A stretch of 20,965 nucleotides of DNA from an uncultured Peptococcaceae bacterium (GTDB lineage: Bacteria > Bacillota > Peptococcia > Peptococcales > Peptococcaceae): the NCBI GenBank assembly GCA_958451915.1, contig CAUDRX010000017.1, forward strand, positions 1 to 20,965, in the 5' to 3' direction. The translations under genes were made by a program, and so were the position numbers. The number at the start of each line of letters is the position of its first letter. Positions within the stretch are counted from its first letter, which is position 1. Under the pieces are notes generated by a model. The model saw only the letters and a list, made by a program, of their open reading frames with translations, did no database searches and was not told the DNA's origin. Positions 13,193-20,965 of the stretch are shown here, in pieces.

Positions 13193-16100
13193 ATGTACAG
13201 ACCAAAGAAACCCATTGCCGCTGTCTGTGCGGCGGCACTGCTCCTGAGCCCGACCGGGGCGTTGGGGGCGACAGCGCAGGATTTTGTCGATTTTCCGGAT
13301 GACTGGTCGGCACCGGCGCTCACGGCAGCCATCGAGAACGGCCTGCTCAGCGGTGTCGGCGCTGACCGCATCGCGCCGGCCGATCCGCTGAGCCGCGCCC
13401 AGATGGCGACGATCATCAACCGCGCCTTTGCCACGGAAAAAGCGGCTTCGCTCGCGGGCTACAGCGATGTCCCAGCTGACGCCTGGTACGCCAACGACAT
13501 GGCGAAGGCGGTCCAGATGGGCACCTTCGTCGGCGCCGGCGGCGGGCTGCTCCGGCCGGATTCCGCCATCACCCGCCAGGAAGCCTTCTCGGTGCTGGCG
13601 CGCGCCTTTGCCCTGCCGGACGGTGACACCGCCGTCCTCGACAGCTACAGCGACGGCGACACGGTCTCTGACTGGGCCAAGGGCACGGTCAGCGCCATGG
13701 TCGCCGCTGGCTATGTCAATGGCGACGACGCCGGCCGCCTCAACCCGACGAAGACCATCACCCGGGCCGAATTTGCCGCCGTGATGGACAACCTTGTCAG
13801 CGCCTATGTGGACGCCGATGACACCAGCGAAGACGGCAGCGTCGACGGCGGTGTCATCGTGCGCGAGAGCGGTGTGCGCCTGGAAGGGCTGACGATCAAT
13901 GGCGACCTCATCATCGCCGACGAGGCCGACGCGGTCAGTCTTGACGGCGTCACTGTGAACGGCCGCATCGTCGTGCGCGGCGCTGCCGACCGTCTCTCGA
14001 TCAGCGAGAGCACCGCCAGCGGCATCGTCGTCACCAACCCGAACGGCGCCAGTGTCATCGATGCCGATGCTGCATCCAGCCTCGGCACCCTTACCGCCGC
14101 TGCCGATCTCACCCTCCAGGGTGGCCGCTTCGATGAAGTCGCCGTCACAGAAGACGACGCCGAGCTCGTCGTCGAAGACGGTGCTTCTGTCGATGCCATC
14201 ACCATCGACGCCGACGGGGTCAGCGTGAGCGGCGATGGCAAGGTGGCAAAGGTCAGTGCCAATGGCAGCGACATCGCAGTGACCGTCAAGGGCGCCGAAG
14301 TCACCGCTGCTGAAGGCGCCGAAAACGTCATCGCCGGTGGCGCGTCCGTCGCCCCAGGCGAGACCGTGACCGTCGGCAGCACCGCCAAGCCAGGCAATGG
14401 CAGCAGCGTGACCCCGGGCGGCGGCAGCACGACCACCCCTGACAATCCAGCCAGCGGCGAGACCGAGAGCGCCAGCCTTGTCGAAGCTGAAAGCACCCGC
14501 CTCGTCGACCTCGGCTGGAGCCAGTACGTGGCCATCACCTTCGCCGACGGCCACAGCCTCGACGACTGCACCCTCTCCGTCGACGGCCAGGACATCAGCG
14601 ACGCCGTTACCCCGGTCAGTGACGATGGCAGCATCGTCAAATGGGAGATCACCAGCCTCCAGCCTGCCCAGCTCACCATCGAGAGCAGCGGCGACAGCCA
14701 GACCGTGACCCTCTCTGACAATGCCGCGCCAGTCACGCCGACCGTCCAGAAGGACACCGCCCCTGACTATATGATCGCCCACGGCGCCGTCGCCGTCTGG
14801 GATTATCACCTCACCAACTACGACGACAATGGCAACGTCCGCATCGAGCCGGCGAAGACCACCTTCAGCCTCTCCGGTGAAACTGCCACCGACGTGCCCG
14901 CCTTCTACAGCGCCGATGCGGAGATCTCCGAAGACGGCCAGGGGACAGTGACCCTCGCATTCGCCCAAGAGAGCGACGCCGATAAAGCCTGGTTCGACGC
15001 TGTGCCAGCGAATGCCGCCGGCACCGTCTCCCTCGTTTCCTACGACGAGCGCAAGACCACCCTCAACGACGACCTCACTTATACCAAGAACGACGACGGC
15101 ACCATCACCATCGCCCTCGGCCAGGACAACTTCCGCTCTAACGGGCGCTACTATGTGCGCGTAAAAGCCCAGGGCCATGACACCGCCCTTGTGCCGGTCC
15201 ACATCGTCAATGCCAAGGCCCCATCCCTCCAGCTCACCGGTTCCGGCAGCGCCATCCAGAGCGGACAAAACGTGCGCTTCGCCATCAAGGACATGGTCTA
15301 CGGCATCACCAACCCGACCTACGCCGCTGAGCTCACCCGCCCGGACGGCACCACCGTGATGATCGAGGAAGGCCGTGACTGGTACCAGATCGGCGACACC
15401 CTCGTGCTCTACAACGATACCAACAATAACATCCCTTACAACGGCAGCTACACCCTCACCGTCCATGCCAACGGCTTCAAAGATATGAGTGTCACCTTCA
15501 GCGTCAGCGGCGGCGAAGCTGCCCCTGCTGCCGCCAGGGCCATGGACGCCGTGAGCCGCGCCACTTCCACAGGCAGCGGGGAAGGTTCCACAACGATGGC
15601 GGCCAATCTCAAGTTCGACGCCGACCTCCTCGCCAACGCCCAGCTCCTCGTGCAGCTTGACCGCGCCAACGACGCCGCCAAAGGCATCGCCGACCGCTGG
15701 GAATACGACATGGCTGGCTGGGACACCGTCCACAGCGCTGACGGCACCGCCTACAGCTGGACCGATTACATCAACACTGTGAACGACGCCGAAGCCAATG
15801 GCGACTACCTCTCCTTCAGCGAATACATCCAGGATGCGGACAAAGACAGCAGCGGCACCCCTTACGCCATCAAGAGCGTCCTCGAAGACAACCTCCTCGG
15901 CGAGACCCAGCAGAACGGCAGCTGGATCGGCCAGAACCCGCCAGCCCTCACCCTCGTTGACGCAGCCGGTGAGCGCGTGAGCGCCGTCAGCGAAGGCAGC
16001 GATGCCATCATCCGATCTGCCGATGCCGGCTACCTCGACGCCCTCGAAAGCATCACCATCAACAACAACGCCCTTGATCTCGATAAGAACCAGTACAACG

Positions 16101-18235
16101 TCGACGGCGACACCCTCACCATCAGCGCCGACGCCCTCAGCCTCGGTGAGACCAACAGTGTCGTCCTCCACGCCAGCGGCTACAAAGACGCCCGCCTCAG
16201 CATCCGCTATGACAAGGCCCTCGAAGAGGACCTCTCCCTCTCCCTCGACAAGGCCACCTACCAGCGCACTGAGCGCGTCACCATCACCGTGGATGGCTCC
16301 GACGGCGACTTCCTCACCAATCTCAGCGCCGTCACCATCCATAAGCCAGATGGCAGCACCGCTTCTGTCGGGCCAAAGGGATATTACTCCAGCGACGAAT
16401 ATTACGAAGTGGCAGACAACACCCTCACCATCATCGACGGCAAAGGCACCCTCTTCGACCAGGATGGCAGCTACACCGTCACCCTCGAAGCCAAGTACTA
16501 CAACCAGCTCACCAGCCCGGCCTTTGAGGTGACCGCCAAAGCTGAGGAAGGCCCGGGAGAAGGGGCTGAGACCACCGCTGCCCCTCATCCTGATGGCAGC
16601 GCCATCGACGACAGCGGCGATGTCCTGCTCTACTTCCCGGACCTTGACGACGACACCTGGAAAGACAGCATCAGCGTCAGCGTCAATGGCACCGAATACG
16701 CCGAAAATACCGACCTCCTCTTCGGCCCTGACGCCAACGAATTCAAATGGGTCGGCGGCACCTACGGCGGCAGCGACCTCAAGCTCGACCCGACCGCCTT
16801 TACCGAGGATGTGAACACCATCACCATCGCCGCCCCAGGCTACGAGACCCTCACCGTGACCGTGGATAGAGACGGCAACATCGTTGAGGACGGGGACCCG
16901 GGCGACACCAGCGAACTGAAGACCGCCCCACAGCCGCTGCGCTATGAGGAAGCCGGCATCTTCAGCGGCGCCAAGCTCATCTTCAACGAGAGCGGCAGCA
17001 ATGACGACGCCAACCCGGATGCCTTCTTGAGCGCCATCACCAGCGTCAGCGTCAACGGCACCGCCTACACCCCAGCCAGCGGCTGGTCCCTCGGTGACAA
17101 CGAATACGCCATCACCACCGGCACCGACGCCGCCCTCGAGCTCGGCAGCGGCGCTTTCAAAGACGGCGAAGCCAACACCATCACCATCACTGCCGATGGC
17201 TTCGAAGACCTCACCCTCACCATCAGCGCAGACGGCAACATCGTTGAAGACGCAGGTGATCAGCCAGTTGAGCAGCTGGACGCACCACAGGCGACTGCCT
17301 TCGAATGGGACAACTTCACTGATGAAGCCACCCTCTACTTCGACCTCGAATCTGATGAGGCAGAAGCCTTCTTAGGCGCCGTCACCGGCATCACCATCGA
17401 CGGTGAAGCCTGCCACACCTACGACGTGGAGACCGCCTGGGGCCATTACATCACCTTTGATGGCGCCATCGCCGAAGGGACCGCTGCCACCATCGTCATC
17501 TCCGCCGACGGCTACAACGACCTCACCGTGACCATCGACAAAGACGGCAACATCGTCGACCCGGATGCGAAGCTTGCAGCACCGGCGAACACCGGGTTCG
17601 AATGGGATAACCTGGTCGGCGAAGGCACCCTCTATTTCGCCAATGAATCCGAAGAAGCTTCCGCCTACCTCGAAGCCATCACCGGCGTCAGCGTGAACGG
17701 CAACGCCCTCGAGGAAACCCCTTGGGGCTCTCCGGATAACGGCGAGTACCTCGCCAGTGCTTCCAACTATCTCAACTACCTCTCTTTCAGAGACAGCCGT
17801 TTCAGCACCGACGGCCAGAACACCCTCATCATCACTGCCGACGGTTACGAAGACCTCACCCTCACCGTTAGCGCAGACGGCGTCGTTGACCCAGGCGACC
17901 AGCCGGAAGAAACGCTGAAGACCCTCGAAGTTGAGAGCGGTGAACGCGACATGTGGGGGAACTACATCCTCACCTTCACCGATGAAGCCGCCCTTGACGC
18001 CTTCTTCGCCAGCGACAACATCGCCATCAGCGTCAACGGCACCGCGTTCAGCGAAAGCTGGAGCTCCTACCTCTGGGACAACGAGTACTACCTCAACAAG
18101 AATGACGATCCGCACGTCATCGAACTCGCCACCAACGCCTTCTACGATGACAGGGATTCCACCATCACCATCAGTGCTGACGGCTTCGAGACCCTCACCG
18201 TGACCGTCGACAAAGACGGGCACATCGCCGGCTGA
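13193..18235 (+). CDS. giant SLH surface protein with Shr-like HID (DUF1533) repeats, 1680 aa
   Basis: A surface protein starting at an ATG with GGGAGGATC upstream. It has a signal peptide (1-26) and three SLH domains (about 31-79, 91-140 and 152-202; for example YSDVPADAWYANDMAKAVQM). Residues ~220-390 are short beta repeats (GLTINGDLIIADEADAVSLD, then GVTVNGRIVV) recalling bactofilin or other beta-helix segments. A Gly/Ser/Thr/Pro linker spans about 390-430. The rest is modular: five clear C-terminal units begin near 1160, 1281, 1397, 1495 and 1609. Each runs from (V/I)SVNGT to an ITADGFEDLTLTI-like strand, and most close with DGNIVxD. More divergent relatives begin near 679, 946 and 1039. 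This is the DUF1533 pattern (PF07550, Shr-like hemoglobin-interacting domain). Adhesion or hemoprotein capture is possible but unproven. Codons are extremely C-biased (GCC, GAC, ATC). Confidence 0.9.
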   Translation: MYRPKKPIAAVCAAALLLSPTGALGATAQDFVDFPDDWSAPALTAAIENGLLSGVGADRIAPADPLSRAQMATIINRAFATEKAASLAGYSDVPADAWYANDMAKAVQMGTFVGAGGGLLRPDSAITRQEAFSVLARAFALPDGDTAVLDSYSDGDTVSDWAKGTVSAMVAAGYVNGDDAGRLNPTKTITRAEFAAVMDNLVSAYVDADDTSEDGSVDGGVIVRESGVRLEGLTINGDLIIADEADAVSLDGVTVNGRIVVRGAADRLSISESTASGIVVTNPNGASVIDADAASSLGTLTAAADLTLQGGRFDEVAVTEDDAELVVEDGASVDAITIDADGVSVSGDGKVAKVSANGSDIAVTVKGAEVTAAEGAENVIAGGASVAPGETVTVGSTAKPGNGSSVTPGGGSTTTPDNPASGETESASLVEAESTRLVDLGWSQYVAITFADGHSLDDCTLSVDGQDISDAVTPVSDDGSIVKWEITSLQPAQLTIESSGDSQTVTLSDNAAPVTPTVQKDTAPDYMIAHGAVAVWDYHLTNYDDNGNVRIEPAKTTFSLSGETATDVPAFYSADAEISEDGQGTVTLAFAQESDADKAWFDAVPANAAGTVSLVSYDERKTTLNDDLTYTKNDDGTITIALGQDNFRSNGRYYVRVKAQGHDTALVPVHIVNAKAPSLQLTGSGSAIQSGQNVRFAIKDMVYGITNPTYAAELTRPDGTTVMIEEGRDWYQIGDTLVLYNDTNNNIPYNGSYTLTVHANGFKDMSVTFSVSGGEAAPAAARAMDAVSRATSTGSGEGSTTMAANLKFDADLLANAQLLVQLDRANDAAKGIADRWEYDMAGWDTVHSADGTAYSWTDYINTVNDAEANGDYLSFSEYIQDADKDSSGTPYAIKSVLEDNLLGETQQNGSWIGQNPPALTLVDAAGERVSAVSEGSDAIIRSADAGYLDALESITINNNALDLDKNQYNVDGDTLTISADALSLGETNSVVLHASGYKDARLSIRYDKALEEDLSLSLDKATYQRTERVTITVDGSDGDFLTNLSAVTIHKPDGSTASVGPKGYYSSDEYYEVADNTLTIIDGKGTLFDQDGSYTVTLEAKYYNQLTSPAFEVTAKAEEGPGEGAETTAAPHPDGSAIDDSGDVLLYFPDLDDDTWKDSISVSVNGTEYAENTDLLFGPDANEFKWVGGTYGGSDLKLDPTAFTEDVNTITIAAPGYETLTVTVDRDGNIVEDGDPGDTSELKTAPQPLRYEEAGIFSGAKLIFNESGSNDDANPDAFLSAITSVSVNGTAYTPASGWSLGDNEYAITTGTDAALELGSGAFKDGEANTITITADGFEDLTLTISADGNIVEDAGDQPVEQLDAPQATAFEWDNFTDEATLYFDLESDEAEAFLGAVTGITIDGEACHTYDVETAWGHYITFDGAIAEGTAATIVISADGYNDLTVTIDKDGNIVDPDAKLAAPANTGFEWDNLVGEGTLYFANESEEASAYLEAITGVSVNGNALEETPWGSPDNGEYLASASNYLNYLSFRDSRFSTDGQNTLIITADGYEDLTLTVSADGVVDPGDQPEETLKTLEVESGERDMWGNYILTFTDEAALDAFFASDNIAISVNGTAFSESWSSYLWDNEYYLNKNDDPHVIELATNAFYDDRDSTITISADGFETLTVTVDKDGHIAG

Positions 18236-18267
18236 CCCCCAGTGCACCTTTCTTCATAAACACAAAA

Positions 18268-18297
18268 GGCCCAAGCCATCCAGGCTTGGGCCTTTTT
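18268..18297 (+). terminator. terminator of the giant SLH gene
   Basis: GGCCCAAGCC (18268-18277) and GGCTTGGGCC (18283-18292) form a perfect 10-bp stem with a 5-nt loop, then TTTTT (18293-18297). Confidence 0.93.
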
Positions 18298-18324
18298 GTA
18301 CGATGCGAAAGCTTCTTGCACAGC

Positions 18325-18354
18325 AAAAACCCCGCTGCGACCAATGCAGCGGGG
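18325..18354 (-). terminator. terminator of the glyA-upp operon
   Basis: CCCCGCTGC (18330-18338) and GCAGCGGGG (18346-18354) pair around a 7-nt loop, with TTTTT on the minus strand (18329-18325). It lies 64 nt beyond the upp stop, after an AT-rich stretch. Confidence 0.88.
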
Positions 18355-18370
18355 CTACGACATCCACCAA

Positions 18371-18414
18371 AACTTACTAATTATTATTTGTTATTTATTA
18401 ATTATTAATTATCA
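18371..18414. other. AT-only low-complexity stretch
   Basis: An almost pure A/T run made of TAATTATT and TTATTAATTATTAATTA variants lies between the upp stop codon and its terminator. It stands out sharply in this GC-rich region. It may be a 3' UTR element or slippage-prone tract; no function can be read from it. Confidence 0.6.
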
Positions 18415-18418
18415 ACGA

Positions 18419-19057
18419 TCATTTACTGCTGATGGTGCCAAAGATGCGGTCGCCGGCGTCGCCGAGACCTGGCACGATGTAGGCATCATCGTTGAGCGTT
18501 GGGTCGCATTCGCCGGCGTAGATGGCGACGTCAGGATGCGCGCTGTGGAGACGGGCAAGGCCCTGCTCGGAAGCGATAAGGCAGACGAACTTGATCCTGG
18601 TCATGCCGTTCACCTTGAGATGGGCGATGGCATCGCAGGCGCTGCCGCCGGTGGCGAGCATGGGATCGACGACGATGATCTGGGCGTCTTCGCTCTCTGG
18701 CGGCATCTTGTAGTAATAAGCGTGCGGTTCGTGGGTGGTCTCATCGCGCTCGAGGCCGATGTGGCCAACACGCACAAAAGGCAGGAGCTTCTGAAAGCCT
18801 GGCACCATGCCAAGGCCGGCGCGCAGGATCGGCACAATGACGATGCGCTCATCGTCCACCCGGCGGCAGTGGGCCGTGGCAAGCGGGGTCTGGACATCGA
18901 CGTCATAGGTCTCAAGGTCGGAGAGGACCTCGAAAGCCATGAGCATGGCAAGTTCTTCGACGATGGCGCGGAAATCGGCGGTCGAGGTCCTGGCATCGCG
19001 CAGATAAGAGATCTTGTGATGGATCAGCGGATGATCAAAGATGTGAACGTTTTCCAT
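18419..19057 (-). CDS. upp: uracil phosphoribosyltransferase
   Basis: A 212-residue cytoplasmic enzyme of pyrimidine salvage: uracil + PRPP to UMP + pyrophosphate. The start MENVHIFDHPLIHHKISYLR is typical of Upp. Further motifs are IVIVPILRAGLGMV (72-85), the PRPP loop VVDPMLATGGSA (129-140) and the C-terminal uracil-binding YIVPGLGDAGDRIFGT. The length fits the family (about 208-209). I chose the ATG at 19055-19057 because AAAGGGGGG precedes it; an in-frame ATG seven codons earlier would place that ribosome site inside the coding region. It starts 24 nt after glyA and shares its operon and the terminator at 18325-18354. Confidence 0.97.
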   Translation of the reverse strand: MENVHIFDHPLIHHKISYLRDARTSTADFRAIVEELAMLMAFEVLSDLETYDVDVQTPLATAHCRRVDDERIVIVPILRAGLGMVPGFQKLLPFVRVGHIGLERDETTHEPHAYYYKMPPESEDAQIIVVDPMLATGGSACDAIAHLKVNGMTRIKFVCLIASEQGLARLHSAHPDVAIYAGECDPTLNDDAYIVPGLGDAGDRIFGTISSK

Positions 19058-19081
19058 GATGGGCCCCCCTTTGCGCATGGA

Positions 19082-20317
19082 TCATTCGTAGAGCGGGTAA
19101 CGGTCTGTGATGGTCTTGACGATGGCTTTGCCCTGTTCTGGGTCCTTGTCGATGAGGATGACTTTCATGGCACGGGCGATCTCGCGGAAATCGTCTTCCC
19201 TGAGGCCGCGGGTGGTGCCGGCTGGGGTGCCGAGACGGATGCCGCTGGTGACGGTTGGCTTCTCGGTGTCGAATGGGATGCCGTTCTTGTTGCAGGTGAT
19301 GTTGCAGTCATCGAGGGCTTTTTCGGCTTCGGCGCCGGTGAGGCCCATGCTCTTGACATCGACGAGGAGCAGGTGGTTGTCGGTGCCGCCGCTGACGAGA
19401 CGGAAGCCGTAGGACTGGAGCGCTTCCGCAAAGGCCTGGGCATTACGCAGCACCTGGTCGATGTAGTCTCTGAAATCTGGCTGGAGGGCTTCACCGAAAG
19501 CGACGGCCTTGGCCGCGATGACATGCATGAGCGGACCGCCCTGGGCGCCCGGGAAGACCGAGCTGTCGATCTTTTTGGCGAGTTCCTGCTTGCAGAGGAT
19601 GATGCCGCCGCGTGGCCCGCGCAGGGTCTTGTGGGTGGTGGAGGTGACGATGTCCGCATATTCGACTGGGTTTGGATGGCGGCCTGCGGCAACGATGCCG
19701 GCGATGTGGGCCATATCGACCATCATCAGGGCACCGACCTTGTCGCAGATCTCGCGGATGCGGGCGAAGTCGATGATGCGTGGATAAGCAGAAGCACCGG
19801 CAACGATGAGCTTTGGCTGGACCTCGAGGGCTTTCTTTTCCATGGCATCGTAGTCGATCATCTCGGTGGCCGCATCGACGCCATATTCTTCAAAATGATA
19901 GAGCTTGCCGCTGAAGTTGACCGGGGAGCCATGGGTGAGGTGGCCGCCGTGGGCAAGGTTCATGCCGAGCACGGTGTCGCCAGGCTTGAGCACGGCCTGG
20001 TAGGCGGCGTAGTTGGCCTGGGCGCCGCTGTGTGGCTGGACGTTGGCGTGTTCAGCGCCGAAGAGCTTTTTGACGCGCTCACGGGCGAGTTCTTCGACCA
20101 CATCGACAAACTCGCAGCCGCCGTAGTAACGCTTGCCTGGGTAGCCTTCGGCGTATTTGTTGGTCATGCAGGAGCCCTGGGCCGCCATAACGGCGCGGCT
20201 CGTGAAGTTTTCGGAAGCGATCAGCTCGATCTTGTCGCGCTGACGTTTCAGCTCATTGGCGATGGCTTCGGCCACAGCAGGGTCCTGCGGCGCGAGGAAC
20301 TGGGAGATATCACTCAT
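19082..20317 (-). CDS. glyA: serine hydroxymethyltransferase
   Basis: A 411-residue PLP enzyme interconverting serine + tetrahydrofolate and glycine + 5,10-methylene-tetrahydrofolate, the main source of one-carbon units for purine and thymidylate synthesis. It shows the full-length family pattern: ELIASENFTSRAVMAAQGSC (31-50), NKYAEGYPGKRYYGGCE (53-69), SGAQANYAAY, the PLP Asp in MMVDMAHIAG (198-207; Asp201) and the Schiff-base Lys230 in TSTTHKTLRGPRGG. No interruption is visible. The ATG has AGAAGG upstream and a clear promoter with perfect TATAAT. It is first in a two-gene operon with upp, a common pairing in Bacillota. Confidence 0.97.
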   Translation of the reverse strand: MSDISQFLAPQDPAVAEAIANELKRQRDKIELIASENFTSRAVMAAQGSCMTNKYAEGYPGKRYYGGCEFVDVVEELARERVKKLFGAEHANVQPHSGAQANYAAYQAVLKPGDTVLGMNLAHGGHLTHGSPVNFSGKLYHFEEYGVDAATEMIDYDAMEKKALEVQPKLIVAGASAYPRIIDFARIREICDKVGALMMVDMAHIAGIVAAGRHPNPVEYADIVTSTTHKTLRGPRGGIILCKQELAKKIDSSVFPGAQGGPLMHVIAAKAVAFGEALQPDFRDYIDQVLRNAQAFAEALQSYGFRLVSGGTDNHLLLVDVKSMGLTGAEAEKALDDCNITCNKNGIPFDTEKPTVTSGIRLGTPAGTTRGLREDDFREIARAMKVILIDKDPEQGKAIVKTITDRYPLYE

Positions 20318-20349
20318 ATCATAAGACCTTCTTTCTCATACTTTTCTCC

Positions 20350-20378
20350 ATTATATGATAAGCCGCCGCAAAACCCAA
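20350..20378 (-). promoter_or_regulatory. promoter of the glyA-upp operon
   Basis: Minus strand TTGGGT (20378-20373), a 17-bp spacer and TATAAT (20355-20350), 32 bp before the ATG. The short leader leaves no room for a riboswitch or T-box. Confidence 0.78.
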
Positions 20379-20422
20379 CCATGAATTCTCCCGCCAGATG
20401 AAAAATCTACCCATCCCGTCGG

Positions 20423-20463
20423 AAAAGCAGGCGCGCCGCCCTTCGCCTGGAAGGACGGCGCGC
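20423..20463 (-). terminator. probable terminator after the ABC exporter gene
   Basis: A 14-bp GC-rich stem with one mismatch (20431-20444 with 20450-20463, GCGCGCCG/CGGCGCGC outer part) and a 5-nt loop. Only a weak TTTT follows on the minus strand (20426-20423). It begins 35 nt after the stop codon. Confidence 0.65.
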
Positions 20464-20497
20464 TGGCCTGAGAGAGATGTCTGGGAAAAGGCTGTCA

Positions 20498-20965
20498 TTA
20501 TCCGCCGATCTTGCCGCCGGTGTAGAGGGTAAAGTAACGGCCTTTTTCGGCGATGAGTTCATCATGGGTGCCGCGCTCAACGATGCGGCCCCCTTCGAGG
20601 ACCATGATGCAGTCGGCGTTCCTGACGGTGGAGAGGCGATGGGCGATGACAAAGGTGGTGCGTCCTTCCATGAGGGCGTCCATCCCTTTCTGCACAAGGG
20701 CCTCGGTGCGGGTATCGATGGACGACGTGGCTTCATCGCTGGCATCCAGGCGGCCGTAGCGGATGTTTTCCATGACGGTGCCGGTGAAGAGGTTGGTGTC
20801 CTGGAGCACGATGCCGAGAGAACGCCGGAGATTGGCTTTTTTGATCTGGTCCACGTCGATGCCATCATAGCGGATGCGGCCGTCTGTGACGTCATAAAAA
20901 CGGTTGATCAGGTTGGTGATGGTGGTCTTGCCGGCGCCGGTGGAGCCGACGAAGGCGATCTTCTG
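20498..20965 (-). CDS. ABC exporter ATPase domain, 5' part outside window, internal in-frame deletion
   Basis: The last 155 residues of a minus-strand gene, open at the window edge. The Walker A GSTGAGKTT (residues 7-15 of the visible part), the Q-loop (SLGIVLQDTNLFTGTVMENI) and, later, the switch region FVIAHRLSTVRNADCI and the C-terminal VERGTHDELIAEKGRYF are those of an exporter-type ABC ATPase (MsbA/LmrA/YheH class, normally fused to six membrane helices). However RYGRLDASDEA runs straight into TSSIDTRTEALVQKG. In the family these are separated by about 57-58 residues that include the signature LS(G/Q)GQ and Walker B ILDE. The frame stays open across the join. Without signature and Walker B the protein should not hydrolyse ATP, so it is probably a non-functional allele or an assembly or strain-variant deletion. 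Confidence 0.85.
   Translation of the reverse strand, partial: QKIAFVGSTGAGKTTITNLINRFYDVTDGRIRYDGIDVDQIKKANLRRSLGIVLQDTNLFTGTVMENIRYGRLDASDEATSSIDTRTEALVQKGMDALMEGRTTFVIAHRLSTVRNADCIMVLEGGRIVERGTHDELIAEKGRYFTLYTGGKIGG

Noticed and set aside
13127..16588. A 1153-codon open frame antisense to the giant SLH gene
   Set aside because: It arises because the C-rich codons of the sense gene (GCC, GAC, ATC, ACC) rarely give stop codons in the complementary frame. Its product is a compositionally odd Gly/Val/Asp/Ala/His sequence with no recognisable domain, and the sense frame has a signal peptide, SLH domains and a ribosome site.
18296..20401. A 701-codon open frame antisense to glyA and upp
   Set aside because: It spans two conserved enzymes and their terminator, has no ribosome site or family resemblance, and is a shadow of high-GC codon use.

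Overview
The window looks like a chromosomal stretch of a GC-rich Bacillota (Firmicutes, Clostridia/Negativicutes-like). The evidence is strong GGAGG ribosome binding sites, TTGACA/TATAAT-type promoters, many Rho-independent terminators, SLH (S-layer homology) surface proteins, copper-amine-oxidase-N-like 'stalk' secreted proteins, an agr-type GHKL kinase/LytTR regulator pair, and the housekeeping pair glyA-upp. I cannot name the genus from sequence alone. Most of the window is clearly GC-rich. The first ~2.4 kb is AT-richer, and the change falls inside the LytTR regulator gene.

Layout. (1) 1-3060, minus strand: an agr-like locus. A LytTR response regulator and an AgrC-type kinase are transcribed from a consensus promoter and end at a strong terminator. 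Downstream is a second minus-strand unit whose promoter carries two direct repeats exactly 21 bp apart, the geometry of AgrA/LytTR sites. It starts with a 48-residue fragment of AgrB, then a tiny membrane protein gene interrupted by an in-frame TAA, then a secreted stalk-domain protein that runs off the window. (2) 3200-6100: a cytidylate-kinase-like protein and an MFS transporter (minus, overlapping), divergent from an AraC-family regulator whose promoter carries palindromes. (3) 6130-8790: a metal P1B-type ATPase unit, made of a 26-residue membrane peptide with a TTG start, a DUF6110-like small protein, an internal terminator, and a P-type ATPase with an unusual metal-site motif. (4) 8890-9525: a secreted two-motif stalk protein. 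(5) 9549-11441, minus: a 601-residue SLH protein. (6) 11568-12954, minus: a DUF4143-type ATPase whose promoter lies at the edge of five 23-bp tandem repeats. (7) 13100-18297: a 1680-residue SLH protein with a beta-repeat segment, a Ser/Thr/Gly/Pro linker and C-terminal modules resembling the Shr-like hemoglobin-interacting domain (DUF1533). (8) 18325-20378, minus: glyA-upp operon. (9) 20423-20965, minus: the 3' end of an ABC exporter ATPase gene that appears to have lost the signature and Walker B region by an in-frame deletion.

Best candidates for something undescribed are the agr-like locus (kinase/regulator controlling an AgrB stub, a micro-membrane protein and a stalk protein rather than a full agrBD), the 23-bp repeat array at the DUF4143 promoter, and the internally deleted ABC ATPase. 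Very long open frames antisense to the GC-rich genes are codon-bias shadows, not genes.
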